From Bradyrhizobium sp. CCBAU 53351 (GTDB lineage: Bacteria > Pseudomonadota > Alphaproteobacteria > Rhizobiales > Xanthobacteraceae): a DNA stretch of 64,000 nt. Positions 27,610-35,806 of the stretch are shown piece after piece (the stretch's first letter is position 1; the number at the start of each line of letters is the position of its first letter). The stretch covers positions 5,173,501 through 5,237,500 of the forward strand of contig NZ_CP030059.1 in assembly GCF_015291745.1 (NCBI RefSeq). Reading direction: 5' to 3'. The position numbers were made by a program, and so were the translations under genes. The notes under the pieces were generated by a model. That model saw only the letters and a program-made list of their open reading frames with translations. It was not told the origin of the DNA and did no database searches.

Positions 27610-27641
27610 GAACAAGCGGCCACGCTGACCGCCGCTTGTTC
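27610..27641. terminator. Hairpin after the DUF1127 gene
   Basis: GAACAAGCGGC / GCCGCTTGTTC form an 11-bp perfect stem with a 10-base loop, 34 bases past the DUF1127 stop. There is no U-tract. The rest of the 283-base gap 27392-27674 shows no gene and should carry the promoter of the molybdenum hydroxylase gene. Confidence 0.4.
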
Positions 27642-27674
27642 GCAAAGCGCATGCCCTCTCCGATGGTTGATCGC

Positions 27675-28064
27675 CTACATCCCACCACGGTTCAACAGAT
27701 ACCTTGTTCGATCCCTGAGCGCATCGATCGCGCGTCCGGGTGCGATGCAGTCGATCTCACCGCGCGTCAAACCGATATCCATCAGCTCCCGGTCGTTCAG
27801 ATCATGGAGGCTGACTTGTGATCGCTCGCGCCTCTGCAAAAGCGCCCTCCAATACTGATTAAGCAGACCCAAAACGCTTCGCGTCGCGGATCCGGCGGCA
27901 TTCTTGTCGTACAAAGCGTTTTCCAGAGCCGCGGCCGATGCCTTGAGCCGTGATGCCAACGCCTGGTCGACCGCGCTCTTCGCTTGCACAATGGAGAGAT
28001 TGAGGCCGCGCCTTGCGGCATCGCCCTCTATCCCGGGTGATATGTTCGTCAGTTGAGGTGGCAT
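27675..28064 (-). CDS. DUF1127-domain protein
   Basis: 129 residues. A helical N-terminal region (1 to about 70) precedes a C-terminal DUF1127 motif, SLHDLNDRELMDIGLTRGEI at about 85-104. DUF1127 proteins in Alphaproteobacteria are small, Arg-rich and linked in some species to RNA maturation and to phosphate or carbon metabolism; this one is longer than the usual 45-70 residues. It lies 42 bases downstream of a strong terminator on the same strand, which hints at attenuation. Confidence 0.75.
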   Translation of the reverse strand: MPPQLTNISPGIEGDAARRGLNLSIVQAKSAVDQALASRLKASAAALENALYDKNAAGSATRSVLGLLNQYWRALLQRRERSQVSLHDLNDRELMDIGLTRGEIDCIAPGRAIDALRDRTRYLLNRGGM

Positions 28065-28105
28065 CGGATGCTCCTGCTGTTGAGCCGGCAGGAAGCGTGG
28101 CCACT

Positions 28106-28135
28106 AAAAAGGCCCCGTCCGATGCCGGCGGGGCC
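28106..28135 (-). terminator. Strong intrinsic terminator
   Basis: On the minus strand GGCCCCGCCGG / CCGGACGGGGCC-type stem (one A-C mismatch) with loop CAT, then TTTTT. It ends the small transcript above and lies 42 bases before the DUF1127 start. Confidence 0.85.
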
Positions 28136-28163
28136 TGGTGGAAAAGATGTCGTCGTCGAATTC

Positions 28164-28241
28164 CTAGCGCACGACTCCTCCCACGGCCCAGCCGAAGCGG
28201 GTCATGTGGTTGCGGTTGACGGTGCGCGAGCATTTGGTCAT
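28164..28241 (-). CDS. Putative 25-residue leaderless micro-ORF
   Basis: ATG at 28241 to TAG at 28164. The peptide starts MTKCSRTVNRNH, is basic and ends in a hydrophobic Gly/Val stretch (GWAVGGVVR). There is no room for a ribosome-binding site between the predicted transcription start and the ATG, so translation would be leaderless. Coding status is a hypothesis supported by promoter and terminator placement only. Confidence 0.4.
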   Translation of the reverse strand: MTKCSRTVNRNHMTRFGWAVGGVVR

Positions 28242-28248
28242 GAGCTGC

Positions 28249-28277
28249 GAATAGCACGGCAATCGCGCAAAATCAAG
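28249..28277 (-). promoter_or_regulatory. Sigma-70-type promoter of the small transcript
   Basis: CTTGAT at 28277-28272 and CTATTC at 28254-28249 are separated by exactly 17 bases. The alphaproteobacterial consensus is close to CTTGAC-N17-CTATAT. Confidence 0.55.
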
Positions 28278-28411
28278 AGATGTGGAGGGGCTGCCTACAT
28301 CCTTCAGGCGAGCGCCTCGTTTCGGCGGATGCACCTGCAAGGCCCTCGGATCATCTTCCGCGGGGAGGCGCCGCTGCAGGACAGGCAAGCGAACTCGATA
28401 CGTGCCGGCGG

Positions 28412-28861
28412 CTACTTTTGCTGAATACGGCCGAGATAATCGACGACGGAGAGGATACGTTTTCGCACGACGACCTCCGGGCTCTGCTCCGGTCCGGCCT
28501 TCTGCCAATAGGACGGATCGACATAGTGAGGCAAGTTGATGATGGGATTGAATCGTTCTCCCCAAATTGGCATCTCACGCGTGCCGTGAGCGGGAATTGT
28601 CTTCATCCCATCGATGACTTCATAGATGGTGTTCGTGGGAAACACGCCGTTGTTGTTCTTGGCCAGCATCGTCAGATCGGCAGGCGCTGTCTTCAACTGG
28701 CCGCTCACCGGTCCCTTGCCTCTGGCATCCGCACCGTGGCAACTCGCGCACGACGACTGAAATTCCGACTTGCCGACGTCGAAATCTTCGGCCTGAGCCG
28801 CTGCGGCGAAACCAGCGGCAAGACCGGTAATGATCAAACATTTCACAGCAGATTTTACCAT
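28412..28861 (-). CDS. Monoheme c-type cytochrome
   Basis: 149 residues. Signal peptide MVKSAVKCLIITGLAAGF ending AAAAQA, heme motif CASCH near residue 38 and the axial Met in TREMPIWGERF near 96. Class I cytochrome c fold. A FixK/FNR-type box lies 60 bases upstream, pointing to expression at low oxygen. Partners are not in the window; a role as a microaerobic electron carrier is inferred. Confidence 0.85.
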   Translation of the reverse strand: MVKSAVKCLIITGLAAGFAAAAQAEDFDVGKSEFQSSCASCHGADARGKGPVSGQLKTAPADLTMLAKNNNGVFPTNTIYEVIDGMKTIPAHGTREMPIWGERFNPIINLPHYVDPSYWQKAGPEQSPEVVVRKRILSVVDYLGRIQQK

Positions 28862-28920
28862 GTCCTGCTCCGACGCTGGCCAGTAAGCCCCTACTCCTAG
28901 CCACTTCGCCCGCCGGCAGT

Positions 28921-28934
28921 TTGACCCACATCAA
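28921..28934. promoter_or_regulatory. FixK/FNR-type box upstream of cytochrome gene
   Basis: TTGATGTGGGTCAA on the minus strand (TTGA-N6-TCAA) is a symmetric FNR/FixK-type site. It lies 60 bases before the cytochrome start, which would put it near -40 of a transcript with a leader of about 25 bases. Confidence 0.65.
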
Positions 28935-29012
28935 GACTGGCTTACGCGCGCTCCGATCCGACCCGGGTTCGGGCGGACGCGGACGGGATTTTGAAAAAGC
29001 TTGCGACCGCGC

Positions 29013-30539
29013 CTAACCGCGCACCAGCGAGACCAGCCAGCTGCGGCCGAACAAAACGAGGATCGCGAGCGCATAGACGATGGTGCCGCCGGCGGCGAGC
29101 AACACCAGCGTCACCTCGTCACGGAAATGCATCGAGCCTAACGAGGGACCGCTGAAGCGCGCGATCAGCCAGAACGCCACCGCAAGGATGATGCCAATCA
29201 GCAGGAATTTGCCGAGCGACATCAGCCAGGCTCGATCCAGCACGAGGAAACCGCGCCGCACGGCGAAGAACAGCACCAGCAACAGATTGGTCCAGACGCC
29301 GACGGCGGTGGCGAGCGCAAGGCCGATCTGGGCGAGCGATCCCATCAAGGCGACTTTGAGAGCAACGTTGACGGCGATGCCGGTCAGGGATGCCCGCACC
29401 GGCGTCGCGGTGTCCTTGCGCGCATAGAAGGTCGCGACCGCGCTACGGATCAGCACGAACGGGATCAGGCCGATCGCATAAGCCGCGAGCGTGCTGCCCG
29501 CGGCGACCGCATCGGCCTTGGAGAACGCGCCGCGGGCGAACAGCGCGCGCATGATCTCGTCGGGCACGGTAAGGAAGGCCGCGACGAACGGGATCGAGAA
29601 CAGCAGCGTGAAATCGAAGGCGCGGCGCTGCGCCTTCATTGCGCCGTCGAGGTCGTTGGCCGTGATCCGCCGCGACATCTCCGGCAGCAGCACGGTGCCG
29701 ATGGCGATGCCGATCACGCCGATCGGAAGCTGGTTGAGCCTGTCGGCATAGTATAGCGCCGACAGCGCGCCCGCGGGCAGGAAAGTCGCGATGATGGTGT
29801 CGGCGAACAGCGCGACCTGGGTGCCCATGGAGCCCAGTGTCGCAGGTCCCAGCGCTTTGAAAAAGCCGCGGACGTCTTCGTCGAGCTTCAATGGCGCAAA
29901 GCGCGGCAGGCCGCCATGGTGGGCGAGATCGCCGGCAAGCAGGAAATATTGCAGGAAGCCCGAGATGAGGACGCCCCACGCGGCGGCGTGGCCCGCGGTC
30001 GGAAACCAGACCGCAACCGCCAGCGTCATCATCATCGCGACGTTGAGGAAGATCGACGCCGCCGCTGCGCTGGCAAAGCGCTGCATCACGTTGAGCATGC
30101 CGCCATAGAGCGTCACCAGCGTGATCAGGAGCAGATAGGGAAAGGTGATCCGGGTCAGTTCGATCGCGAGCCTGCGCTGCTCGGCGTCCTCGGAAAAGCC
30201 GGGCGCCAGGATGCTCATGGCCTGCGGCATGAACAGCCAGGCGACGAGCAGCAGCAGAACTTGCGAGGCCAGCAGCAACGTGAAGATGCGGTCGGCGAAC
30301 AGATGTGCCGCCGCTTCCCCCTTCTCGCCATGGACATGGGCATAGGCCGGCACCCAGGCGGCGTTGAAGGCGCCCTCGGCGAAGATCGCGCGGAAATGAT
30401 TGGGCAGCCGCAGCGCCACGAAGAAGGCATCGGCCACCGGGCCGGCGCCGAGGATCGCCGCGAGCATGATGTCGCGGGCAAATCCCGTCAGCCGCGAGAG
30501 CAGCGTGTAACCACCGACCGTGAAGATGCGTCCGAGCAT
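29013..30539 (-). CDS. murJ: Lipid II flippase MurJ (MviN)
   Basis: 508 residues, about 14 membrane helices, MOP superfamily. MLGRIFTVGGYTLLSRLTGF and the loop FAEGAFNAAWVPAYA (MurJ signature) are present, as are LRLPNHFRAIFAEGAF and YADRLNQLPIGVIGIAIGT. It flips lipid II for peptidoglycan synthesis across the inner membrane and is essential in most Gram-negatives. Followed by repeat DNA, then the LPS cluster. Confidence 0.95.
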   Translation of the reverse strand: MLGRIFTVGGYTLLSRLTGFARDIMLAAILGAGPVADAFFVALRLPNHFRAIFAEGAFNAAWVPAYAHVHGEKGEAAAHLFADRIFTLLLASQVLLLLVAWLFMPQAMSILAPGFSEDAEQRRLAIELTRITFPYLLLITLVTLYGGMLNVMQRFASAAAASIFLNVAMMMTLAVAVWFPTAGHAAAWGVLISGFLQYFLLAGDLAHHGGLPRFAPLKLDEDVRGFFKALGPATLGSMGTQVALFADTIIATFLPAGALSALYYADRLNQLPIGVIGIAIGTVLLPEMSRRITANDLDGAMKAQRRAFDFTLLFSIPFVAAFLTVPDEIMRALFARGAFSKADAVAAGSTLAAYAIGLIPFVLIRSAVATFYARKDTATPVRASLTGIAVNVALKVALMGSLAQIGLALATAVGVWTNLLLVLFFAVRRGFLVLDRAWLMSLGKFLLIGIILAVAFWLIARFSGPSLGSMHFRDEVTLVLLAAGGTIVYALAILVLFGRSWLVSLVRG

Positions 30540-30623
30540 GCGTCTGTTTTAGAGCATGGCGCGATTAGGTCTAGGTGGAAGCGGCCGGAGAGGTCGATTG
30601 CAGCGACGATGCCCGTTGCTGTG

Positions 30624-30774
30624 CCCTCTCCCCTTGTGGGCGAGGGCAGCACCGAGGGTAGACGCAAGTTCAATCGGGTGAGGGGTCTCTCTCCGCGCAT
30701 TCCGTGCGGAGAGAGACCCCTCACCCGTCTCGCCGCTACGCGGCGATCCACCCCCTCCCACAAGGGGAGAGGGA
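30624..30774. repeat. CCCTCTCCCC palindromic repeat element
   Basis: Outer arms CCCTCTCCCCTTGTGGG and CCCACAAGGGGAGAGGG flank an inner perfect 21-bp stem (30676-30696 with 30706-30726, 9-base loop). This is a widespread intergenic repeat in rhizobial genomes. It fills the murJ upstream gap. Confidence 0.8.
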
Positions 30775-30780
30775 AAGAAA

Positions 30781-31974
30781 TCAGCCCGCCAGCGCGCCGC
30801 GGACGGCGGCGATCACGCGCTCCTGGTCGGCTTCGGTCAGATAGGCGTGCATTGGCAGGCTGATGACGTCCTGCGACAGGCTCTCGCAACCCGGCAGGCC
30901 GCCCTCGGCGACCGGATATTGCTTGTAAGCGGTCTGCTGGTGCATCGACTTGCCGTAATAGATCGCGGTCGGCACACCCTGGGCCTTCAACGCGGCGGCA
31001 AAACCGTCGCGGTCGGTGCCCTTGGGCAGGCGGATCGTGTACTGCGCCCAGACCGAGGTGTTGCCGGGCGCGAGGCGCGGCACGGTGACGACGTTGGAGA
31101 GGCCACGCGCGTAGCGCTCCGCAACCTTGTTGCGGGCGGTGATCTCGTCGTCGAAGATCTTCAGCTTCTCGATCAGGACCGCGGCCTGCATGGTGTCGAG
31201 CCGGCCGGTCAGGCCGAGGCGGACGTTGTCGTATTTATCGACGCCCTGCCCGTGCACGCGGATGCTGCGCAAGATCGCCGCGAGCTCGTCGTCATCGGTG
31301 AAGATCGCGCCACCGTCGCCGAAGCAGCCGAGCGGCTTGGCCGGGAAGAAGCTGGTCGCGGTGGCGAGGCCGAAGGTGCCGAGCTTGCGGCCCTTGTAGC
31401 TGGCGCCAAAGCCTTGCGCTGCGTCATCGAGCACGAACAGGCCCTCGGCCCTGGCGATCTCGGCGATGGCGTCGTGATCGGCGGGCTGGCCGAACAGGTC
31501 GACCGGAATCACCGCCACCGGCTTGAGGCCGGCCTTGCGCGCCGTCGCGATGCCGCGCTTGAGCGATTCCGGGCTCATGTTGAAGGTGGCTTCGTCGACG
31601 TCGACATAGACGGGCGTCGCGCCGGTCCGCGCTACCGGCGAGGCCGTTGCGATGAAGGTGAAGGACGGACACAGCACGGCATCGCCGGGCCCGACATTCT
31701 TCGCCATCATCACCATCAGAATGGCGTCGGTACCGCTGGCGCAGCCGATCACGTGCTTGGCGCCGCTATAGGCTGCGAGCTGCTTCTCGAGCTCGAACAC
31801 CTCAGGGCCGTTGACGAACTGGCAATGGTCCATCACGCGCTTGACGGCCTCATCGAGCGAGGCGCCGAGCCGGCGGCGCTGCGAGGCAACGTCGATGAAG
31901 GGAATGGGTTCGGAACGCAGATGCTGGTTCATTGTCTGGTTCTTGGCGCCTTGCTGGTGTTGAGCAGTCGACAT
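30781..31974 (-). CDS. DegT/DnrJ/EryC1/StrS-type sugar aminotransferase (candidate GnnB)
   Basis: 397 residues. PLP lysine in TSFFPAKPLGCFGDGG, upstream VLDDAAQGFGA and GCASGTDAILMVMMA are the family motifs. It follows the Gfo/Idh-type oxidoreductase gene by 10 bases. Such a pair makes 3-amino sugars: the dehydrogenase forms a 3-keto sugar and this enzyme aminates it. Because Bradyrhizobium lipid A has a 2,3-diaminoglucose backbone, GnnA/GnnB is the best candidate; WlbA/WlbE-type O-antigen sugars are the alternative. Start at 31974; a later ATG at 31932 is possible. Confidence 0.82.
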   Translation of the reverse strand: MSTAQHQQGAKNQTMNQHLRSEPIPFIDVASQRRRLGASLDEAVKRVMDHCQFVNGPEVFELEKQLAAYSGAKHVIGCASGTDAILMVMMAKNVGPGDAVLCPSFTFIATASPVARTGATPVYVDVDEATFNMSPESLKRGIATARKAGLKPVAVIPVDLFGQPADHDAIAEIARAEGLFVLDDAAQGFGASYKGRKLGTFGLATATSFFPAKPLGCFGDGGAIFTDDDELAAILRSIRVHGQGVDKYDNVRLGLTGRLDTMQAAVLIEKLKIFDDEITARNKVAERYARGLSNVVTVPRLAPGNTSVWAQYTIRLPKGTDRDGFAAALKAQGVPTAIYYGKSMHQQTAYKQYPVAEGGLPGCESLSQDVISLPMHAYLTEADQERVIAAVRGALAG

Positions 31975-31984
31975 GGAAAGGGGA

Positions 31985-32989
31985 TCAGCCGGCGACGCGG
32001 CGCGGCCCCTTGAGGGCGGACGATTTGGCCGCGGGCCGCGACGGCGTCTCCAGGCACTGGGTCGCGATCTCGAGGCTGGCGACACCCTCGTCGCCGGTGA
32101 CCGCCGGCGTCTCGCCGTTACGCACCGCCTTGAGGAACGCGATCAGCTCGGCGCGCAGCGGCTCGTCATGGCCGACCGGCAGATGCCGCATCGAATAGCT
32201 GCCGTCAGGCTTGAAGCCGAAGCATTCGGTGACCTGGCGCGTCAGGAGATCGCCCATCACGTATTTGCCGCGGGTCGCGACCGTGACGCTGCGCGCCTTG
32301 AACGGCGTCAGCCAGTTGGTGTTGATGTGGGCGAGCACGCCGCTCTCGGTGCGGAACTGCAAGAGCGCGATGTCCTCGCGCTCGGCAACCGCGCTCGACA
32401 ATTGCGGCTGCACCTCGACGATGTCGGATTCGGTGAACCAGCGGATCAGATCGATGTCGTGCACGGCAAGGTCGATGACGACGCCGACATTGGACATGCG
32501 CGGCGGGAACGGGCCGACGCGGGTGATGGCGATGGAGAGAATGTCCTCGCCCGCGATCGCCTGCTTGACGGCGGCCACGGCCGGATTGAAGCGCTCGACA
32601 TGGCCGACCATCAGCGTCACGCCGGCCTTCTGCGCGGCGGTGACGATCTCGCGGCCCTCTTGGACGGTGGAGGCGATCGGCTTCTCGACCAAGACATGGA
32701 TGTTCTTGGCGATGCAGGCGAGCGCGACCTCGTGATGCAGATGGGTCGGCGCAGCGATGGTGACGGCGTCGACGCCGGCCGCGAACAATTCGTCGAGCGT
32801 CTCGAAGCTCGGGCAATTGGCAAGTTCCGTCGCGCGGCTGCGATGCGCCGGCGAAGGATCGACGACGCCGACGAGGCTGACGCCGGGCAGTCCGCTGAGC
32901 ACGCGCGCATGGTTGCTGCCCATCACGCCCGCGCCAATGACGCCGACGCGCAAGCCGGCCTTGGCCGGTGCAGATCCTTTGGAACTCAT
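31985..32989 (-). CDS. Gfo/Idh/MocA-family oxidoreductase (candidate GnnA)
   Basis: 334 residues with an N-terminal Rossmann motif GVIGAGVMGSNHARVL and the EKPIAS motif (catalytic Lys) near residue 105. MVGHVERFNPAV and VHDIDLIRWF resemble UDP-GlcNAc 3-dehydrogenases. It precedes the aminotransferase, together supporting a UDP-sugar 3-amination pathway. C-terminus is basic and Pro-rich. Gene identity as gnnA is inferred. Confidence 0.78.
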   Translation of the reverse strand: MSSKGSAPAKAGLRVGVIGAGVMGSNHARVLSGLPGVSLVGVVDPSPAHRSRATELANCPSFETLDELFAAGVDAVTIAAPTHLHHEVALACIAKNIHVLVEKPIASTVQEGREIVTAAQKAGVTLMVGHVERFNPAVAAVKQAIAGEDILSIAITRVGPFPPRMSNVGVVIDLAVHDIDLIRWFTESDIVEVQPQLSSAVAEREDIALLQFRTESGVLAHINTNWLTPFKARSVTVATRGKYVMGDLLTRQVTECFGFKPDGSYSMRHLPVGHDEPLRAELIAFLKAVRNGETPAVTGDEGVASLEIATQCLETPSRPAAKSSALKGPRRVAG

Positions 32990-33170
32990 CTGAGCAAACC
33001 CCGATTCAACGCAAATCCCCGGCGCGCTTCTAGCACGGACGCCACATTTGTGGCGAATGCCGCCCTCGCGGCCCGGACACGATTTGATTCAAAAAGTTAC
33101 ACGTTCCCCGGGCCTTAGGCCGAAAAATATCGCCTGTTGGGCCCGGGTCTCGTGATTCGGAGTTTGCTGG

Positions 33171-34583
33171 TTACGACCTTTGGTAGTCGTCTTCAATCCG
33201 GATGATGTCGTCTTCCCCGAGATAGGAGCCGGTCTGGACCTCGATCAGTTCCAGCATGATTTTACCGGGGTTCTCCATGCGGTGGACGGCGCCCATCGGG
33301 ATGTAGATCGACTCGTTCTCGTGCACCATCTTCACGGTGTCATCGACCGTCACCTGCGCGGTGCCGCGAACCACGATCCAGTGCTCGGCCCGATGATGGT
33401 GCTTCTGCAGCGACAGCCGCCCGCCCGGCTTCACCACGATGCGCTTGACCTGGTGGCGCTCGCCATTGTCGACGGACTGGTAGCTGCCCCAGGGACGATG
33501 CACCTTGAGATGCTCCTCGGTGACCTTCGGCGCGACCGCCTTCAGCTTGGTGACGAGACGCTTCAGGCCGTTGGCATCCTTCTGGCGCGAGACCAGAACC
33601 GCATCCGCGGTTGCGACCACGACGAGATCATCGACGCCTTCGAGCGCGACCAACGCCTGGTCGGTCGTGACGTTGCAGTTGCGGGAATCCTCAAACACAG
33701 CGGCACCGTGCGCCGCATTGCCCTGCGCATCCTTCGCGGACAATTCCCACACCGCGTGCCAGGAGCCGACGTCCGACCAGCCGCACGACACCGGCACCAC
33801 CGCAGCGCGCGCGGTCTTCTCCATCACGGCATAGTCGATCGAGATCGCCTTCGCCGCGCCGAACGCCTCCGGCTCCAGCGTGACGAAGCCGAGATCGCGT
33901 CCGGCATTGTTGACCGCGTTGCTGACCGCCTCGACGCTTGCCGCATCCACCTTGCGGTATTCGTCGAGCAGCACGCTCGCCGGGAACATGAAGTTGCCGC
34001 TGTTCCAGAGATAGCCAGAATTGACGTAGTCGGAGGCCTTCACAGCGTCCGGCTTCTCGACGAAGCGCGCGACCGCATGCACCTCGCCGGAGATCAACTC
34101 GCCAGGATTGATGTAGCCGTATTCGGTCGCCGGCCGCTCCGGCTTGACGCCGAAGGTGACGATGCGTCCGGTGCTCGCTGCGGTAAGCCCCTCGCGGCAG
34201 GCGGCAACGAAAGCGGCATTGTCCTGCACCACGTGATCGGCGGCGAGCGCGAGCACGATGGCCTCACTGGCGCGGTTCTGCGCGAACACCGCGCCGGCTG
34301 CGATCGCCGGCCCTGAATCGCGCCGCATCGGCTCGAGGATCACGTCGGCCTCGATGCCGATCTCGGCGAGCTGCTCCAGCACCATGAAGCGATAGGACGC
34401 GTTGGTGATGACGATCGACCGGTCGAACAGGGAGGGATCGGAGACGCGCAGCAGCGTGTCCTGGAAGGTCGAGCGCGTGCCGAACAGGGGAAGGAACTGC
34501 TTGGGCCGCACCTCGCGCGACGCCGGCCACAGCCGCGTGCCGGCACCGCCGCACATGATCAGGGGGATTATGCGTTTGTCCAT
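33171..34583 (-). CDS. Mannose-1-phosphate guanylyltransferase / mannose-6-phosphate isomerase
   Basis: 470 residues of the ManC/CpsB/XanB type: N-terminal nucleotidyltransferase (IPLIMCGGAGTRLWPASR, FVEKPD) and C-terminal cupin isomerase (RPWGSYQSVDNGERHQVKRI, QKHHHRAEHWIVV). It makes GDP-mannose for LPS, EPS or glycoproteins. Start at 34583 (MDKRIIPL), two codons after an alternative ATG at 34589 that would overlap the stop of the epimerase gene. Same operon orientation as that gene. Confidence 0.92.
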   Translation of the reverse strand: MDKRIIPLIMCGGAGTRLWPASREVRPKQFLPLFGTRSTFQDTLLRVSDPSLFDRSIVITNASYRFMVLEQLAEIGIEADVILEPMRRDSGPAIAAGAVFAQNRASEAIVLALAADHVVQDNAAFVAACREGLTAASTGRIVTFGVKPERPATEYGYINPGELISGEVHAVARFVEKPDAVKASDYVNSGYLWNSGNFMFPASVLLDEYRKVDAASVEAVSNAVNNAGRDLGFVTLEPEAFGAAKAISIDYAVMEKTARAAVVPVSCGWSDVGSWHAVWELSAKDAQGNAAHGAAVFEDSRNCNVTTDQALVALEGVDDLVVVATADAVLVSRQKDANGLKRLVTKLKAVAPKVTEEHLKVHRPWGSYQSVDNGERHQVKRIVVKPGGRLSLQKHHHRAEHWIVVRGTAQVTVDDTVKMVHENESIYIPMGAVHRMENPGKIMLELIEVQTGSYLGEDDIIRIEDDYQRS

Positions 34584-34590
34584 CGTCATC

Positions 34591-35580
34591 TCAAACCTTG
34601 AAGTAGTCCCGATACCAGGTGACAAAATTATGGACCCCATGCTCGATCGGCGTTGACGGTGCAAAGCCGGTGTCGCGCATCAAGTCCTCGACATCCGCGA
34701 ACGTTTCCAGCACATCTCCCGGCTGCATCGGCAGCAATTCTTTGATCGCCGTCCGGCCCAACTCCCGCTCCAGAAGACCGACGACATGCATCAGTTCCTC
34801 CGGATGGTGATTGCCGACATTGTAGAGCTTAAACGGCGCATTTGCGGCAGAAGGATCGTCCGAGGGCACAAGATCGATCAGCTTGGATACGACACGCGTC
34901 ACATCATCAATATAGGTGAAGTCGCGGCGCATCTGCCCATGGTTGAAGAGCCGGATCGGCTTGCCGGCCATGATGGCGTTTACGAACAGAAACATGGCCA
35001 TGTCGGGCCGTCCCCATGGCCCGTAGATGGTAAAGAAGCGCAAGCCCGTGACCGGCAGGCGATAGAGATGGCTATAGGACTGCGCCATCACCTCGTTCGC
35101 CTTCTTGGTCGCGGCATAGAAGCTGACGGGATGATCGGTGCGGTCCGCAACCGCAAATGGCATTTTTGTGTTGGCGCCGTAAACGGAGGATGACGAGGCG
35201 TAGACGAGATGACGACAGCCGTTATTGCGGCAGCCCTCGAGCACGTTGAGAAAGCCGACGAGATTGGAATCGGCGTAGGCGTGCGGCTGCTCGATCGAGT
35301 AGCGCACGCCGGCCTGCGCCGCGAGATGCACCACCTCCGTGAAACGATGCTGCGCAAACAGCCTCGCGATCGTCTCGCGATCGGCAAGATCGGCCTCGAC
35401 GAAGGAGAAACCGGAGTCGTTCTGCAACAGCGCCAGGCGCGCCCGCTTCAGTGCCGGATCGTAATAGGGGTTGAGATTGTCGAGCCCGACGACGGTGCGG
35501 CCTTCGCCCAGGAGCTGCCGGGCGACGTGAAAACCAATGAAACCAGCCGCGCCAGTAACCAAAATCGCCTGATCTGTCAT
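34591..35580 (-). CDS. Nucleotide-sugar epimerase (UDP-glucuronate 4-epimerase-like)
   Basis: 329 residues, extended SDR. NAD motif VTGAAGFIGFHVARQLL, catalytic SSSVYG and YAATKKANE, and NLNPYYDPALKRARLALL typical of UDP-GlcA 4-epimerases (LpsL/GalE-like). It would supply UDP-galacturonate for LPS core or capsule. AGGGAA lies about 6 bases before the ATG at 35580. It is followed by the GDP-mannose gene with a gap of 7 bases. Confidence 0.85.
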   Translation of the reverse strand: MTDQAILVTGAAGFIGFHVARQLLGEGRTVVGLDNLNPYYDPALKRARLALLQNDSGFSFVEADLADRETIARLFAQHRFTEVVHLAAQAGVRYSIEQPHAYADSNLVGFLNVLEGCRNNGCRHLVYASSSSVYGANTKMPFAVADRTDHPVSFYAATKKANEVMAQSYSHLYRLPVTGLRFFTIYGPWGRPDMAMFLFVNAIMAGKPIRLFNHGQMRRDFTYIDDVTRVVSKLIDLVPSDDPSAANAPFKLYNVGNHHPEELMHVVGLLERELGRTAIKELLPMQPGDVLETFADVEDLMRDTGFAPSTPIEHGVHNFVTWYRDYFKV

Positions 35581-35806
35581 CCTGTTCCCTGGGGATCCAA
35601 GCCGGCCCTGTTTAGCCGCCACCTCGATCGGCTCGCAATAGGCCCGCCGCGCGTCATGAGGACTCCTCTCAGCGTCCTTAACGAGGGTCAGCATCCTTAA
35701 CGATGGCTATTGCAAGATCGGCGCCAAGACCATACCAAAGCGGCCGAATTCGGCGCCTCGCGTCGGGTTGCCTCAAATCTTCGCAAACCCTGTACATGCG
35801 GGCGAG

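Larger units (their letters stand above)
28106..28241 (-). ncRNA. Candidate small transcript: leaderless 25-residue ORF plus terminator
   Basis: On the minus strand an alphaproteobacterial sigma-70-like promoter (CTTGAT, 17-base spacer, CTATTC; 28277-28249) places the start of transcription at or next to an ATG at 28241. The ORF runs 25 codons to TAG at 28164 and begins MTKCSRTVNRNH. A hairpin at 28111-28135 (11 bp, one mismatch, 3-base loop) followed by five T ends the unit at about 28106. The transcript would be near 136 bases. It could be a dual-function sRNA, a leader peptide, or an attenuator for the DUF1127 gene. No homologue is known to me. Confidence 0.55.

Noticed and set aside
30624..30774. 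Possible CRISPR-like repeat block
   Set aside because: A single nested palindrome with no regular repeat-spacer structure and no cas genes.
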